A DNA stretch of 64,000 nucleotides from Chitinophaga lutea. Its GTDB lineage: Bacteria; Bacteroidota; Bacteroidia; Chitinophagales; Chitinophagaceae. The stretch spans positions 2,294,001 to 2,358,000 of the forward strand of contig NZ_RPDH01000002.1 in the NCBI RefSeq assembly GCF_003813775.1. The letters are read 5' to 3'. This document shows positions 54,198 through 63,988 of the stretch, piece after piece. Position numbers and translations under genes: made by a program. The notes beneath the pieces were generated by a model. It made no database searches. It saw only the letters and a list, made by a program, of their open reading frames with translations, and had not been told where the DNA came from. Numbering within the stretch: the first letter of the stretch is position 1; the number at the start of each line of letters is the position of its first letter.

Positions 54198-56780
54198 CTA
54201 CGCCCGCGACTCTACTACCAGCTGCCTTTGCTTATCGGGAAATATCAGGCTGAACAGGTATCCCATCAACACACAACCCACTACGGCAAACAGGGGATAC
54301 AGGAAAAAGCTGATGGCGCTCGACTGCTGCACGAAGTATAGCACGATGCTGCTGGCGATAAAACCGGCAAACACACCGCGGCTGTTGATGCGCGGGAAGA
54401 AGATACCAGCTGCGAACATCCCGGCCAGGCAACCGCCGAAGAGCCCGATGATTTTCAGGTACTGATCCCAGATCGACGCATTTTGCAGGTACACGAGGTA
54501 CATGGCAATACCACAGCCGATAATGCCGAGGAACACGGTAACGATTTTCGCGAAGCGAAGGCTTTGCTGATCGGTGGCCGTTTTGCGGAAAGTCTTATAA
54601 AAGTCGGTAGTGAGCACCGTAGCGATGGAGTTCATGCTGGAACTGATGGTAGACATGGTGGCCGCAAACAACCCTGCAATCACCAGCCCGCTCAACCCCG
54701 CCGGCAGCTGCTGCGAAATGAACCAGGGGAACACATCGTCTGTACGCCCGTGCGGGTTCAATGAACCGGGATGATGGCGGAAGAAATACCACAACGCCGT
54801 TCCCACGCCGAAGAAAATAAACGTGGCAGGAATCACCATGAGAGCATTGGTGTAGATCGACCTGCGCGCCTCCTTTTCCGTAGAGGTGGTGAGGTAACGC
54901 TGCACCACCACCTGGTCAGACGTGTAGGTCACGAGGTTGGTGAGGAACGCACCGACGAGCACCACCCATAGCACCGGCTGCGAAATGCTCCAGCCGAGGT
55001 TCGCCACTTTCAGTTTATCGTTCTGCCAGGCTTCCTGCACCAGGCCGGACAAACCGCCGTCCGTATTGTAAGCCATGAAGAAAAAGCTCACCAAAGCGCC
55101 GCCCAGCAGCACGAACACCTGCATCACTTCCGTCCATACCACGGCCTCGATACCGCCCAGTACGCTGTACGCGGTGGTTACGATCGTGGTGAGTAAAATG
55201 CAGGCGAATATATTCGTGCCCGTTACCGTGCTCAGTACCAGCGCGGGCAGGTAAATCACCACGCCGAGGCGGCTCAGCTGGAACAATACGAACGTCAGGC
55301 TGCCGAGCAGTTTCACTCTCGTATCGAACCGTATCTGCAGGTATTCGTACACACTGGTGAGTTTCAGCTTGCGGAAATACGGCAGGTAAAACATGGTGAC
55401 GATGGGCGCCACCACGATGATCATCAGGTTATTGAGGATGTACACCCAGTCGGTGGCATAGGCTTTCGCGGGAATGGCGATGAACGTGAGCGCGCTCAGT
55501 TTGGAGCCGAATATGCTCAGGCCGGCTGCCCACCAGGGGATTTTTTGTCCACCGAGAAAGAAATCGCTGGTACTGTCGCCCATCTTCCGCGACACCACTA
55601 CGCTGATAGCGATCACCAGCAGGAAATAGATCGCGATCACCGACCAGTCCCAGGTACCGAAGCGGCCACCCGGCTGTTGCGGTGAGGCCACCAGTACTTT
55701 TTTGCTGCGCACGGCCGGGCGGGCTTCACCGCCTGGCAGTATCACTTTATTGTTCCAGATCACCAGCGGCGTAGTCACCGGCGCATATACGCTGCCGTGC
55801 GGATTTTCCACCGCGTCGGGTTTGGTATCGGCCGGCATGGCCCCCATGATGGACCATGCATCGGTGAGTGTGTTATAAGCCAGTACGTTATTGCTGAAGC
55901 CCGGATGCGCATCCTTCAGTTCCGCTACGCGCGTGGCATTGGCGCCATCGTCGCCGCCGAATAACAGCAGGTGCGACTGCCCCGCGGGGTAAGCAGGCGT
56001 TGGTGCCGCGGCCAGCGGGTAAGGGAGGTCGGCGATGCGTTTCCAGCCCTGCCCGGGCTGATAGGCCCAGGCATCTTTGAGGTATTTGCGTAGCCCCTGT
56101 TGCAGTTCCACGCCGCCGAAAACATACACTTTCCCGTCCATGGCACCGGCCATCGCCAGCATCCTGCCGGCGCCGGGCAGAGCAGGCAATTGCTGCCATT
56201 CTTTCGCACCGCCCTGCAGCGAGAGGCTCCAGAAATTATTCGTGGTGCCGCCTGTGGGTGAGGGAATGCCGCCGGCTACATACACCGTACCATTGAACAA
56301 TACGCCGCAGGCATTGATCACCGGAGCAGGCAGTGCCGGCAGGTTTTCCGTGGTGACTTTTCCGTTTGTATACGTGAGCAGGAAAACATCTTTGTAGTTC
56401 GCCGTGGCGTCGCCGCCACCGATACAGAGCAGGCCATTACCCACCGTCAGCGATACGCCATAACCCATGGGGCGCGGGAGTTTGCCGGCCGCTTTCCAGC
56501 TGCCGCCTTCTTTTTCCAGCACCCAGATGGTATCGTACCAGGTTTTTACGCCTTCGGTCCAGGGTCTTTTGTTGCCGGGGAAGTTGGTGCCGCCCGCCAT
56601 GATGAGCGCACCGTTGCTGACGCCGGCGTAACTGCCGGCCAGCCCGTCTGCATCGGGCAGTGCGGTGGTTTCCGTCCAGTTAAAAAAAACGTCGCTGGCT
56701 GTATGTTGAGCGCCTGATTTCATTGTGAAGCAACATAAAACGAGTACCAGTACTCTTTTTATCATTCGCATGCCATGCAT
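54198..56780 (-). CDS. Fusion of Kelch-type sialic acid mutarotase with Na+/solute symporter
   Basis: 860 residues from the ATG at 56780 (Met at 56771 or 56765 also possible; the longer frame overlaps nanA). Signal-like start (IKRVLVLVLCCFTMKSGAQ), six-bladed Kelch domain at about 30-350 with blades such as GYGVSLTVGNGLLCIGGG, VFGGVELQQGL and LLFGGDDGANATRV (NanM/YjhT-like, cyclically permuted type), then from about residue 375 a sodium:solute symporter with ~13 helices (FFLGGQKIPWWAAGLSIFGSKLSALTFIAIPAKAYATDW). Predicted to convert the alpha anomer of free sialic acid and import it. Known in outline from other Bacteroidota; specificity here is inferred from context. Confidence 0.88.
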   Translation of the reverse strand: MHGMRMIKRVLVLVLCCFTMKSGAQHTASDVFFNWTETTALPDADGLAGSYAGVSNGALIMAGGTNFPGNKRPWTEGVKTWYDTIWVLEKEGGSWKAAGKLPRPMGYGVSLTVGNGLLCIGGGDATANYKDVFLLTYTNGKVTTENLPALPAPVINACGVLFNGTVYVAGGIPSPTGGTTNNFWSLSLQGGAKEWQQLPALPGAGRMLAMAGAMDGKVYVFGGVELQQGLRKYLKDAWAYQPGQGWKRIADLPYPLAAAPTPAYPAGQSHLLLFGGDDGANATRVAELKDAHPGFSNNVLAYNTLTDAWSIMGAMPADTKPDAVENPHGSVYAPVTTPLVIWNNKVILPGGEARPAVRSKKVLVASPQQPGGRFGTWDWSVIAIYFLLVIAISVVVSRKMGDSTSDFFLGGQKIPWWAAGLSIFGSKLSALTFIAIPAKAYATDWVYILNNLMIIVVAPIVTMFYLPYFRKLKLTSVYEYLQIRFDTRVKLLGSLTFVLFQLSRLGVVIYLPALVLSTVTGTNIFACILLTTIVTTAYSVLGGIEAVVWTEVMQVFVLLGGALVSFFFMAYNTDGGLSGLVQEAWQNDKLKVANLGWSISQPVLWVVLVGAFLTNLVTYTSDQVVVQRYLTTSTEKEARRSIYTNALMVIPATFIFFGVGTALWYFFRHHPGSLNPHGRTDDVFPWFISQQLPAGLSGLVIAGLFAATMSTISSSMNSIATVLTTDFYKTFRKTATDQQSLRFAKIVTVFLGIIGCGIAMYLVYLQNASIWDQYLKIIGLFGGCLAGMFAAGIFFPRINSRGVFAGFIASSIVLYFVQQSSAISFFLYPLFAVVGCVLMGYLFSLIFPDKQRQLVVESRA

Positions 56781-56781
56781 T

Positions 56782-57708
56782 TTAGGTATGAACAACTTTA
56801 CGCGCGGGCGCTTTTTCGAAAAACGACAGCGCAGCCAGTTCATCGTGAAATTTCAAATACGCCGCTTCTTCGAACGTGGTGAGCGGAAGGCGGCACGGGC
56901 CGAGGTTCCAGCCGAGCATTTTCATGATCGCTTTTTGCCCCGGGATGGGAGGATATTTCACTAATATACGAATCACTTCCACCATGTATGCGTGCAGGGT
57001 TTGCGCACGTTCCATCTCCCCTTTCCGGAAGGCCTCCATTGTTTGGAGATACAAAGGCGCCGCGAAAGTATAGGTACTGCCGATAGCGCCTTTCGCGCCT
57101 ACCGCCATGGCAGGCAGCAGCATTTCGTCGAGGCCGTACAGGATGTCGTATTTGCCGTTTTCATACTGCAGGCAGGCCTGGTATTCCTGCAGGGTGGTGG
57201 CGGTGTATTTGATGCCGGCCAGGTTGGGGATGGCGGGACCGGCTATTTTCAGGAACTCGATCATGTCCATACCCACGCCGGTCAAATGCGGAATATGATA
57301 GTAGTAGAACGGCAGTTCGGGTGCGGCCGCAGCGATCTGCGCCATGCTGTCTGCCAGGTTCTGCACGGAGGTAGGCTTGAAATAAAATGCCGCTACCGCG
57401 GAAATGGCATCGGCCCCGATCTGCTGTGCGTGCGCGGCCAGCGTTCTTGCTTCCGCAATGCTGCTGTGGCCTACGTGCACAAATATCAACAGGCGTTTGT
57501 TGGCTGCTTTTGTAAATGCCGCCGCAACTTCCATTCTTTCGGCAGTGGTCATGTTAGGGCCTTCACCATTGCTGCCGCATACGAAAATCCCCCGCAGCCC
57601 GTCCGCCACCAGTTTGTCGGTAAGCGCGGGAATCAGGCTGTAGTTGATGGAGCCGTCTTCATTAAATGGTGTGAATGCAGCAGCAATTAATCCTTGTACT
57701 TTTTCCAT
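56782..57708 (-). CDS. nanA: N-acetylneuraminate lyase (DapA superfamily)
   Basis: 308 residues from the ATG at 57708 (a TTG at 57717 is not used). Class I aldolase of the dihydrodipicolinate synthase fold: CGSNGEGP at 44-51, Tyr137 in FYYYHIP and the Schiff-base Lys167 in LAGIKYTAT, all at the positions known for E. coli NanA. It splits N-acetylneuraminate into ManNAc and pyruvate. One base separates its stop from the next start; 12 bases follow SusD. nanE and nagB are not in the window. Confidence 0.92.
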   Translation of the reverse strand: MEKVQGLIAAAFTPFNEDGSINYSLIPALTDKLVADGLRGIFVCGSNGEGPNMTTAERMEVAAAFTKAANKRLLIFVHVGHSSIAEARTLAAHAQQIGADAISAVAAFYFKPTSVQNLADSMAQIAAAAPELPFYYYHIPHLTGVGMDMIEFLKIAGPAIPNLAGIKYTATTLQEYQACLQYENGKYDILYGLDEMLLPAMAVGAKGAIGSTYTFAAPLYLQTMEAFRKGEMERAQTLHAYMVEVIRILVKYPPIPGQKAIMKMLGWNLGPCRLPLTTFEEAAYLKFHDELAALSFFEKAPARKVVHT

Positions 57709-57720
57709 AGTTCGCAAATA

Positions 57721-59211
57721 TTAATATCCTTCGGTTTGTTTGATGAGGTTGTTGTTAGCCAGCACGGTAATGTTCAGCGGCCAGTAAATGGGCGTGGTTT
57801 TACCGGTGAGGTTGGGTATGTACTTGTATATATCGATGGTACCGCCTTTGTGGAAACGCACCAGGTCGTACCAGCGCTTGTTCTCAAAATACAACTCGCG
57901 GCCGCGTTCGTCCAGTATTTCTTTTTCAACGGTGGCTTTGTCCGTAGCGCCGCTATATGGCCCGTTACCGGTGCGCACCCGCACTTTGTTCAGGTATTCG
58001 ATGGCCGGATTGGTCTGGCCGAGGGCGGCATAGGCTTCGGCCTTGAGCAAAAACAGGTCGGCCAGGCGGTACATGATCACATCGTTGTCCGGCACCCGGT
58101 CGTCCGGGTATTTGGTGCCGGGATACTTGGTAATCCACGAAATTTTCGGGCCGCTCGCCTGCCTTTCGGTGACCCAGGTGAAGGGAATACGCTTGTCGGA
58201 TGGGTATTTCGCAAAGAGAGCCCTGGAAGCAGGACTGATCTGGTATGCCCCCTGGCCGTTAGCCGTAGTTTCGCAATAGGGCAGGCTGTCCAGGTTGAGG
58301 GCACCCTGTACGCCTGTTTTATAAGGCAGGGCGTTCATCACGTAATGCGTGGTGTTGGGAATACCGCTGATACCGGTGGTCGGTTCGTCGCGCAGGAAAA
58401 AGGCGGACAGGATCACCTCCGGGTTGGTAGCGGAACGTGTAGTGGTCACATCCTTGAATTCAGCGTTGAGGGCCACCCCCGTTTTTTCCACCTCGTAGAT
58501 GGCGGTGATCGCATCGTTCAGATCCGTCGCCCCGCCGCCCAGCACTTTCGCGCTCCAGAGTTTCACATCCGCTTTCAGCGCCTGTGCCGCCCCGTAGCTG
58601 AAGCGGTACTTGGAAGGATAGCCCGTGATCTTGAAATCGCTCATGGAACGGAAAATATTCAGGGCCGTGTCGAGGTCGGCATTGATCTGTTTGAACACCT
58701 CCGCCGTGCTGCTGCGGGGCAGCAGGGGTACATGGTCACCTACCACCGCTTCCAGCATCAGCGGCGCATCGCCGATAACACGGGAGAGATGGAAATAAAA
58801 ATAAGCGCGCAGGCTGTACGTTTCCGCCAGTATCTTTTTACGCAGATCCGGGTTGGACGAAAACGCAAACGGCTCGATTTTGGCCAGCAGCAGGTTGCAG
58901 TTGCCGATGGCTTTGTACCAGTCGTTGTAGTTAATAGCGCCCGAAGTAGGACTGATAACATGGTTCCAGGCCGTACCGAAGCGGGAGTTGAGGGCCGACA
59001 CCAGTTCTTCTCCCCTTTCCGTACCGTAGGTGACGTTGTTGGCGAAGTGGCGCATGAAAGGATAGATGCCGATCACATAAGGCTCGAAATCACCTTCCGT
59101 GGAAAAATAATTTTCGTCCGTAATGCTGGATTGCGGCGCTACGTCGAGTATGCTTTTGCAGCCGGCTATCACGGCGGCGAGCAACAGGCAGAAGAGGAAT
59201 ATCTTTTTCAT
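57721..59211 (-). CDS. SusD/RagB-family surface glycan-binding lipoprotein
   Basis: 496 residues. Lipobox LLAAVIAGC with Cys18. N-terminal SusD-like helices (LDVAPQSSITDENYFSTEGDFEPYVIGIYPFMRHF), central TPR-like part and the C-terminal RagB/SusD domain with the usual FLLKAEAYAALGQTNPAIEYLNKVRVRTG and ERGRELYFENKRWYDLVRF. Forms the lid over the SusC barrel. In a sialic-acid locus this corresponds to the NanU role. 67 bases after SusC. Confidence 0.95.
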   Translation of the reverse strand: MKKIFLFCLLLAAVIAGCKSILDVAPQSSITDENYFSTEGDFEPYVIGIYPFMRHFANNVTYGTERGEELVSALNSRFGTAWNHVISPTSGAINYNDWYKAIGNCNLLLAKIEPFAFSSNPDLRKKILAETYSLRAYFYFHLSRVIGDAPLMLEAVVGDHVPLLPRSSTAEVFKQINADLDTALNIFRSMSDFKITGYPSKYRFSYGAAQALKADVKLWSAKVLGGGATDLNDAITAIYEVEKTGVALNAEFKDVTTTRSATNPEVILSAFFLRDEPTTGISGIPNTTHYVMNALPYKTGVQGALNLDSLPYCETTANGQGAYQISPASRALFAKYPSDKRIPFTWVTERQASGPKISWITKYPGTKYPDDRVPDNDVIMYRLADLFLLKAEAYAALGQTNPAIEYLNKVRVRTGNGPYSGATDKATVEKEILDERGRELYFENKRWYDLVRFHKGGTIDIYKYIPNLTGKTTPIYWPLNITVLANNNLIKQTEGY

Positions 59212-59278
59212 CCGATTATTTTTTTCATTGTTAGCGTGCCGGTAGGCCTGCTTTCATCGCAACAGGCATCACGGCATT

Positions 59279-62200
59279 TTAGAACTTCAGCGTGGCGCCC
59301 AGTGAAAACTGGCGAGGGCGCGGATAGCCGATGGCGTCGAAGCCGGTGTACGATTCCGGGTTGATGCCTTTGTATTTGGTGAGATACCCCACGTTGTACA
59401 CACTGGCGAAGATATTCATACCGGAAGCGTGAATTTTCTTCATGATGTGGCGCGGCAGGTCGTAAGACAGGCTGATTTCTCTCAGCGCGAGGAAGTCACC
59501 TTTTTCATACATCACCGATACATCCGAAGAATAGCTGTTGTTCACGCCCAGCGTGGCTCCGCGCAGGTAGTTGCGCTGCCCGAAGTCGAAGTCGGCGAAA
59601 GAGAAACGCGCATATTTTTTTCCCACGTCGCCCGGTTTCTGCCAGATGTCCGGCCCCAGCGCCTGTTCAGGAGCGCCTTCGTTGAAGGCCCTTCCCTGGC
59701 CCAGCGAACGCGCCAGCGCGCCGTTGCTGATCATATGGCCCGTTGCATAGTCGACGGATATTTTCAGGTTGATGCCTTTGTAGGAAAAGTTATTCTGCCA
59801 CCCGCCGATTTTATCCGGTGTGCGATACCCTTGGAATACCTGGTCTTTTGCGTCGATGATGCCGTCGTTATTGATATCGGCGAATCTGAAGTCGCCCGCC
59901 TTTTTACCCACCTGCTGCCCTGATGCGGACGCCAGGTTGTCTTTATGCGACTGGTTCCAGGCTGCCGCTTCTTCGTCTGTTGCAAACACGCCTTCCACCT
60001 GGTAAGCCCAGAGGCCGAAGGGCCGTTCCCCTTCCGCAAAACCACCCGCTTCGATGTTGGATTTGGTAGCCGGATCATAGATCACATCGCCGCCCTGCCG
60101 GTTTTTAGCGCGACCGTTGGCCGGGAGTTTTTTGATCATCTGTTTGTTATACGCGAAGGAGAAATTGGTTTGCCAGGTGAACGAAGGCGTCTGGATCACC
60201 GCGCCGCCGATTTCCACTTCTATCCCGCTGTTCTGCAGCGTACCGTTGTTGAACACGATATTGGCAAAGGGGGCTTCGGAAGGGAGGGGCTTCGACTCGA
60301 TACGGTCTGTGGTGAGCTTGTTGTACACATCTACCGTCAGGTTGATGCGGTTGTTGAGGAAACCCGCTTCCAGGGCGAGGTCGGTGGTAGTGGTCGTTTC
60401 CCATACCAGGTCAGGATTGCTCAGGTTCGCCCGGTAAATGCCGGAGCCCTGTGCATACGACACGGCGTTGTACCCGCCGTAGGTATCGGTGATCCGCAGA
60501 TCGCTCGTACCCGCTTTCCCCCAGCTGGCGCGTAATTTCAGGCTGCTCAGCGTGTTCGGCCGGATGTTCCAGAAATTTTCGCGGTGAATGTTCCAGCCGA
60601 CCGAAGCCGAGGGGAACAGTGCATATTTGTTCTGCACGGCGAAGTTGGAGAACCCGTCGTAACGCAGGGCCGCACTCACCAGGTACTTCGCATTGAAGTC
60701 GTAGTTCAGCTGGCCGAAATAACTCGCAGAACGTGATTCGCCCAAACTGGTGCCCCAGTCGGTGACGTTGGTCACCACCTTGCCGTCTACGATGGCGGTG
60801 GACGGTTCGTTGATCGTATAGATGTAATCGTTGTTGGCCCTTTGAGAGGCGATATCGATGTTACTGTTGGTATTGCGGGTGAAGTTGAAGCCACCCAGCA
60901 CGGTAAAATGGTGGTCTTTTTCCACGTCGAAGTCGTATTGCAGCACCTGGTCCACCATCAGCTGGCGCGAGTTACGCGTGTTCTGCGTTTTCTGGCGCTG
61001 GGTGGAAGGCTGCACTTCGTTGGCCGGCGTTTGTTTGCGCATGAGCATGTAGCGGTAGTCCTGTATCAGGTACGACACCGAAGGTTTGAAATGCAGGCCT
61101 TTGATGATCGTCCAGTCGCCCGCGAGGCGCGACACCAGCCGTTCCGTAGACACGCGCACGTCGTCGTATTTCAACGTATGCAGCCTGTTGCGCACCGTGT
61201 AAAGTTCGCCCGGCATGGGATTGCCGTCGTCCTTAAACACCCGGATGAGCGGGGTGATACGTGTGCCGCGGGTGAGGTCGTTCTGGAAGTTCTCTACGTA
61301 GTTCGGCAGCACGTGCTGATAGTTGAGCATCGCATCCAGTCTGAAATTCTCCGCGGCCTGGAACCCGAAGTTGCCGAGGGCGTCGTAACGTTTGTAATCG
61401 GTGCCGATGAATGCGCCTTTCTGGTCGGTATAACCCAGCGCCACGTTATAGTTGGCCTTTTCAGAGCCACCGTCTACCGACACATTGGTATTGTTGCTGA
61501 GGCCCGTTTTCCAGATAAGGTCTTCGTAATGGTTATCCGCATACAGCAGTTTGGTGCCGGGCCTGATGGGATCGTCCATCGTCATCCAGCCGTTGGCCAG
61601 CAGTCTGTCTACGTAAGCCTGGCCTTCGATCGCCACGATATTATCATACAGTGCGGTCAGGTTAATGTTGTTGCCGTACTGGCCTTTCGCCGTGTACACG
61701 CGGGTGCCGGCGGAAAATCCGCCGTTATTGAGCAGGTTGTTTTTGTCCAGTTTGTCTGCGGTGTTCTGCACGGTAGTGCGGGCCAGGCGGAGGTAGTCCG
61801 TCGCCGAGAGGTATTCGTAATCCCGTGCTTTTGTTTCCCAGGTGGTGCGGTGGTTGACGGTGAGGTTCATTTTCTCGCCCGCCTTGCCGCCTTTCGTTTT
61901 GATGACGATAACGCCGTTTGCGCCCCTGGCGCCGTAGATGGCGGTGGAGGCGGCGTCTTTCATCACCTGTATAGACTCGATATTGTCCGGATTGATGTCG
62001 CTCATGGAGCGGAACACCCCGTCGATGATCACGAGCGGGCTGCCGCCGTCGGTATTGGCCACGTTGCCGCCGCTGGTACCGAGGCCTGAGCCGTATACGT
62101 TCAGCTTGGTGCTACCCCGGATGATGATGTTGGTAGCCCCTTCGCCCGGCTGGCCGGATTGAATGGGAATGGACACGCCGGCTATTTTACCCTGCATCGC

Positions 62201-62638
62201 CTGGATGGGATTGGGGTTGGAGGTGTTTTTCAGCTCCGCCGGGTTAAGTTTGGAAATGGCCGCGGTGGTTTTCGCGCGGGATTGCTGCACGTAGCCCACC
62301 ACTACCACATCGTCGAGCGTTTTGTTCGCGAATGCCAGTACGATGTTGAGGGTGGTTTTGCCGCCCACCGGTACTTCCTGCGTGGCATAGCCGATGCTGG
62401 AAAAGATGAGTGTTGCGCTAGGCGGTGCGCTGATGGTAAAGCCGCCGTCTTCCGCAGTGAAAGCGCCTTTGGTGGTGCCTTTTATCTGCACGCTGGCAAA
62501 TTCGATCGCTTTGCCGGTGGAGTCTGTGACTTTACCGGTGATGGTGCTTTGCTGCGCCAGGGCGGTGACGCCTTGCAGGGAAAGCACAGCGATGATGAGG
62601 AGTAATCTCGATTGGGAGACCAGTTGTTTCAGATTCAT
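59279..62638 (-). CDS. SusC/RagA-family TonB-linked outer-membrane transporter
   Basis: 1119 residues. Signal peptide to about residue 29; CarboxypepD_reg-like domain at about 31-105 (ITGKVTDSTGKAIEFASVQIKGTTKGAFTAEDGGFTI); TonB box DDVVVVGYV; plug with IQVMKDAASTAIYGARGANGVIVIKTK; then a 22-stranded barrel ending in FSLGATLKF. Imports oligosaccharides or, here, probably sialic acid, powered by TonB (NanO role). First gene of the locus, behind the promoter/operator at 62687-62709. Confidence 0.95.
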   Translation of the reverse strand: MNLKQLVSQSRLLLIIAVLSLQGVTALAQQSTITGKVTDSTGKAIEFASVQIKGTTKGAFTAEDGGFTISAPPSATLIFSSIGYATQEVPVGGKTTLNIVLAFANKTLDDVVVVGYVQQSRAKTTAAISKLNPAELKNTSNPNPIQAMQGKIAGVSIPIQSGQPGEGATNIIIRGSTKLNVYGSGLGTSGGNVANTDGGSPLVIIDGVFRSMSDINPDNIESIQVMKDAASTAIYGARGANGVIVIKTKGGKAGEKMNLTVNHRTTWETKARDYEYLSATDYLRLARTTVQNTADKLDKNNLLNNGGFSAGTRVYTAKGQYGNNINLTALYDNIVAIEGQAYVDRLLANGWMTMDDPIRPGTKLLYADNHYEDLIWKTGLSNNTNVSVDGGSEKANYNVALGYTDQKGAFIGTDYKRYDALGNFGFQAAENFRLDAMLNYQHVLPNYVENFQNDLTRGTRITPLIRVFKDDGNPMPGELYTVRNRLHTLKYDDVRVSTERLVSRLAGDWTIIKGLHFKPSVSYLIQDYRYMLMRKQTPANEVQPSTQRQKTQNTRNSRQLMVDQVLQYDFDVEKDHHFTVLGGFNFTRNTNSNIDIASQRANNDYIYTINEPSTAIVDGKVVTNVTDWGTSLGESRSASYFGQLNYDFNAKYLVSAALRYDGFSNFAVQNKYALFPSASVGWNIHRENFWNIRPNTLSSLKLRASWGKAGTSDLRITDTYGGYNAVSYAQGSGIYRANLSNPDLVWETTTTTDLALEAGFLNNRINLTVDVYNKLTTDRIESKPLPSEAPFANIVFNNGTLQNSGIEVEIGGAVIQTPSFTWQTNFSFAYNKQMIKKLPANGRAKNRQGGDVIYDPATKSNIEAGGFAEGERPFGLWAYQVEGVFATDEEAAAWNQSHKDNLASASGQQVGKKAGDFRFADINNDGIIDAKDQVFQGYRTPDKIGGWQNNFSYKGINLKISVDYATGHMISNGALARSLGQGRAFNEGAPEQALGPDIWQKPGDVGKKYARFSFADFDFGQRNYLRGATLGVNNSYSSDVSVMYEKGDFLALREISLSYDLPRHIMKKIHASGMNIFASVYNVGYLTKYKGINPESYTGFDAIGYPRPRQFSLGATLKF

Positions 62639-63343
62639 AACGGATCACTGTTTAGACAGTAATGGAATTTAGATCATGTATGTATTTATGTACTACATAT
62701 CAAAAGTAGAATAAAAATTGGCATTTCTCCAAATTAAATTTTCGAGGCGGCGGGACGGCGAAGGAGGAAGAGTTAGCGATGAATTCCATGCAGCTGGCGA
62801 TCGGTACCCGGCCTTCATTAGTATGAGGAAGGCGGGACCTGAGCAATTTTCTCTGAGGAAACGTGTTGGGTAGAACAGGAAGTTGTTTCTGGCCGGGGAC
62901 ATGATGCGGGCCTCTCAGAACGCAAAGGAGGCCGTAGCGTCGTGCAGATCGGGATGAGAAGAAGGTTGGGATGAAAATGGATTGTGCGGTCAGGTTAAAC
63001 AAAGGCATCCATTGGCGCTTCATCGCCATCCTTCATTTCAAAACTACGAAGGTGTTGTTCGGCATAGGCAATTGAAACGGAGGGAAGGCCTGGTCGAAAA
63101 GTAGATTATCCGACAAAGTGGATTAAAACGGAAGGAAGATCCCGATTTAAAAGCGGGTTGAAATGGAAAGAATATGTAATCTTCCACGGATAACATGAAA
63201 AAGAAAGGCAGTTGCGGAGAGAAAACGATTTGAGAGAATCAGGCCGCTCCGAAAAATGAAGACCTTACATTTTGCTCTCCCGTGCGATATCGCTCCTGCG
63301 CAGCGTTCCAACCGTTCTATTATCCGGAAAACAAAACCTCCGG
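62639..63343. other. Regulatory/intergenic region between susC and the GntR gene
   Basis: About 700 bases without a supported gene; the frame 62700-63029 (-) has no domain character and overlaps the promoter. Contains hairpin ACTGTTTAGACAGT (62647-62660) in the susC leader, the promoter/operator at 62687-62709, and between 63070 and 63190 three loosely similar stretches (ATTGAAACGGAGGGAAG, GATTAAAACGGAAGGAAG, GGTTGAAATGGAAAGAA). Confidence 0.5.
62687..62709 (-). promoter_or_regulatory. susC promoter with probable FadR-type operator
   Basis: Minus-strand -7 box TACTTTTG (62709-62702). Directly downstream, at the expected start point, is the 13-bp palindrome TATGTAGTACATA (62699-62687) containing the GT-N3-AC core known for FadR-type GntR regulators. 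Two more TACAT half-sites follow toward 62675. A TTG lies 21 bases upstream. Confidence 0.6.
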
Positions 63344-63988
63344 TTATTTCTTCAACCTGTTGAAATGCGGTTTCAGATGTTCCAGCATACCCTGGCGGAA
63401 TTCCTCCTTACTGCCATTTTTCAGGATATTCACCAAATCCACGTGCGATACTTTCCCGATCTGCGGAATGGGCTCCAGGCTGATCACGTAGCCGAAAATG
63501 GGTAACAGCATATTCTGGAAGCGGGTAAGGGTTTCGTTTCCCGTCATCTGGTAAATCTTTCCATGAAAAGCGATCTCATTGTTGATACGGAATGCCTGGC
63601 CTTTGCCCCGTGGATCCTGGCTTTTCGCAATGGCTTCCAGTTCTTCGATATCCTTTTTGGTTTTTCGCAGGTACAGGATATCGGCCAGCCCCATTTCGAG
63701 CGTGAGACGCAGTTCGAAAATATCCTGGAGCGTGCTGTCATCAATGATCAGGGGATCGAGCACCCGCTCAAATGAACCGAGAATATCCGGGGTCGACAAA
63801 ATCATGCCGCGGCGCTTCCTGGTTTCGATCATGCCCAGCATCCGGAGCCGGCTCAATGCTTCACGCACCACGTTGCGGCTTACGCCCAGGGCTTCGGCCA
63901 GTTCGTTTTCAGATGGAAGTGCGTCCCCGGGTTTGAAGGACTTTTTTTTGAGGTATTCGCGCAGTTCCTTTTCCACTACGTCGGCCAT
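63344..63988 (-). CDS. GntR-family regulator, FadR (FCD) subfamily
   Basis: 214 residues from the ATG at 63988, 12 bases before the window end. The frame stays open to the edge, and FadR-type proteins usually have a few residues before the first helix, so the true start may lie outside. Winged helix EKELREYLKKKSFKPGDALPSENELAEALGVSRNVVREALSRLRMLGMIETRKRRGM, then the all-helical FCD ligand domain with the metal-binding pattern (NEIAFHGKIYQMTGN ... HLKPHF). Likely the regulator of the adjacent sialic-acid locus; ligand unknown (sialic acid or ManNAc are guesses). Confidence 0.88.
   Translation of the reverse strand: MADVVEKELREYLKKKSFKPGDALPSENELAEALGVSRNVVREALSRLRMLGMIETRKRRGMILSTPDILGSFERVLDPLIIDDSTLQDIFELRLTLEMGLADILYLRKTKKDIEELEAIAKSQDPRGKGQAFRINNEIAFHGKIYQMTGNETLTRFQNMLLPIFGYVISLEPIPQIGKVSHVDLVNILKNGSKEEFRQGMLEHLKPHFNRLKK

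Noticed and set aside
57694..62089. Long plus-strand frames of 556 and 415 codons opposite susD and susC
   Set aside because: Antisense shadows caused by high third-position GC; the minus-strand products are unmistakable SusD and SusC.
62700..63029. 109-codon minus-strand frame upstream of susC
   Set aside because: It would run across the susC promoter and operator, and the peptide lacks any domain or hydrophobic pattern.
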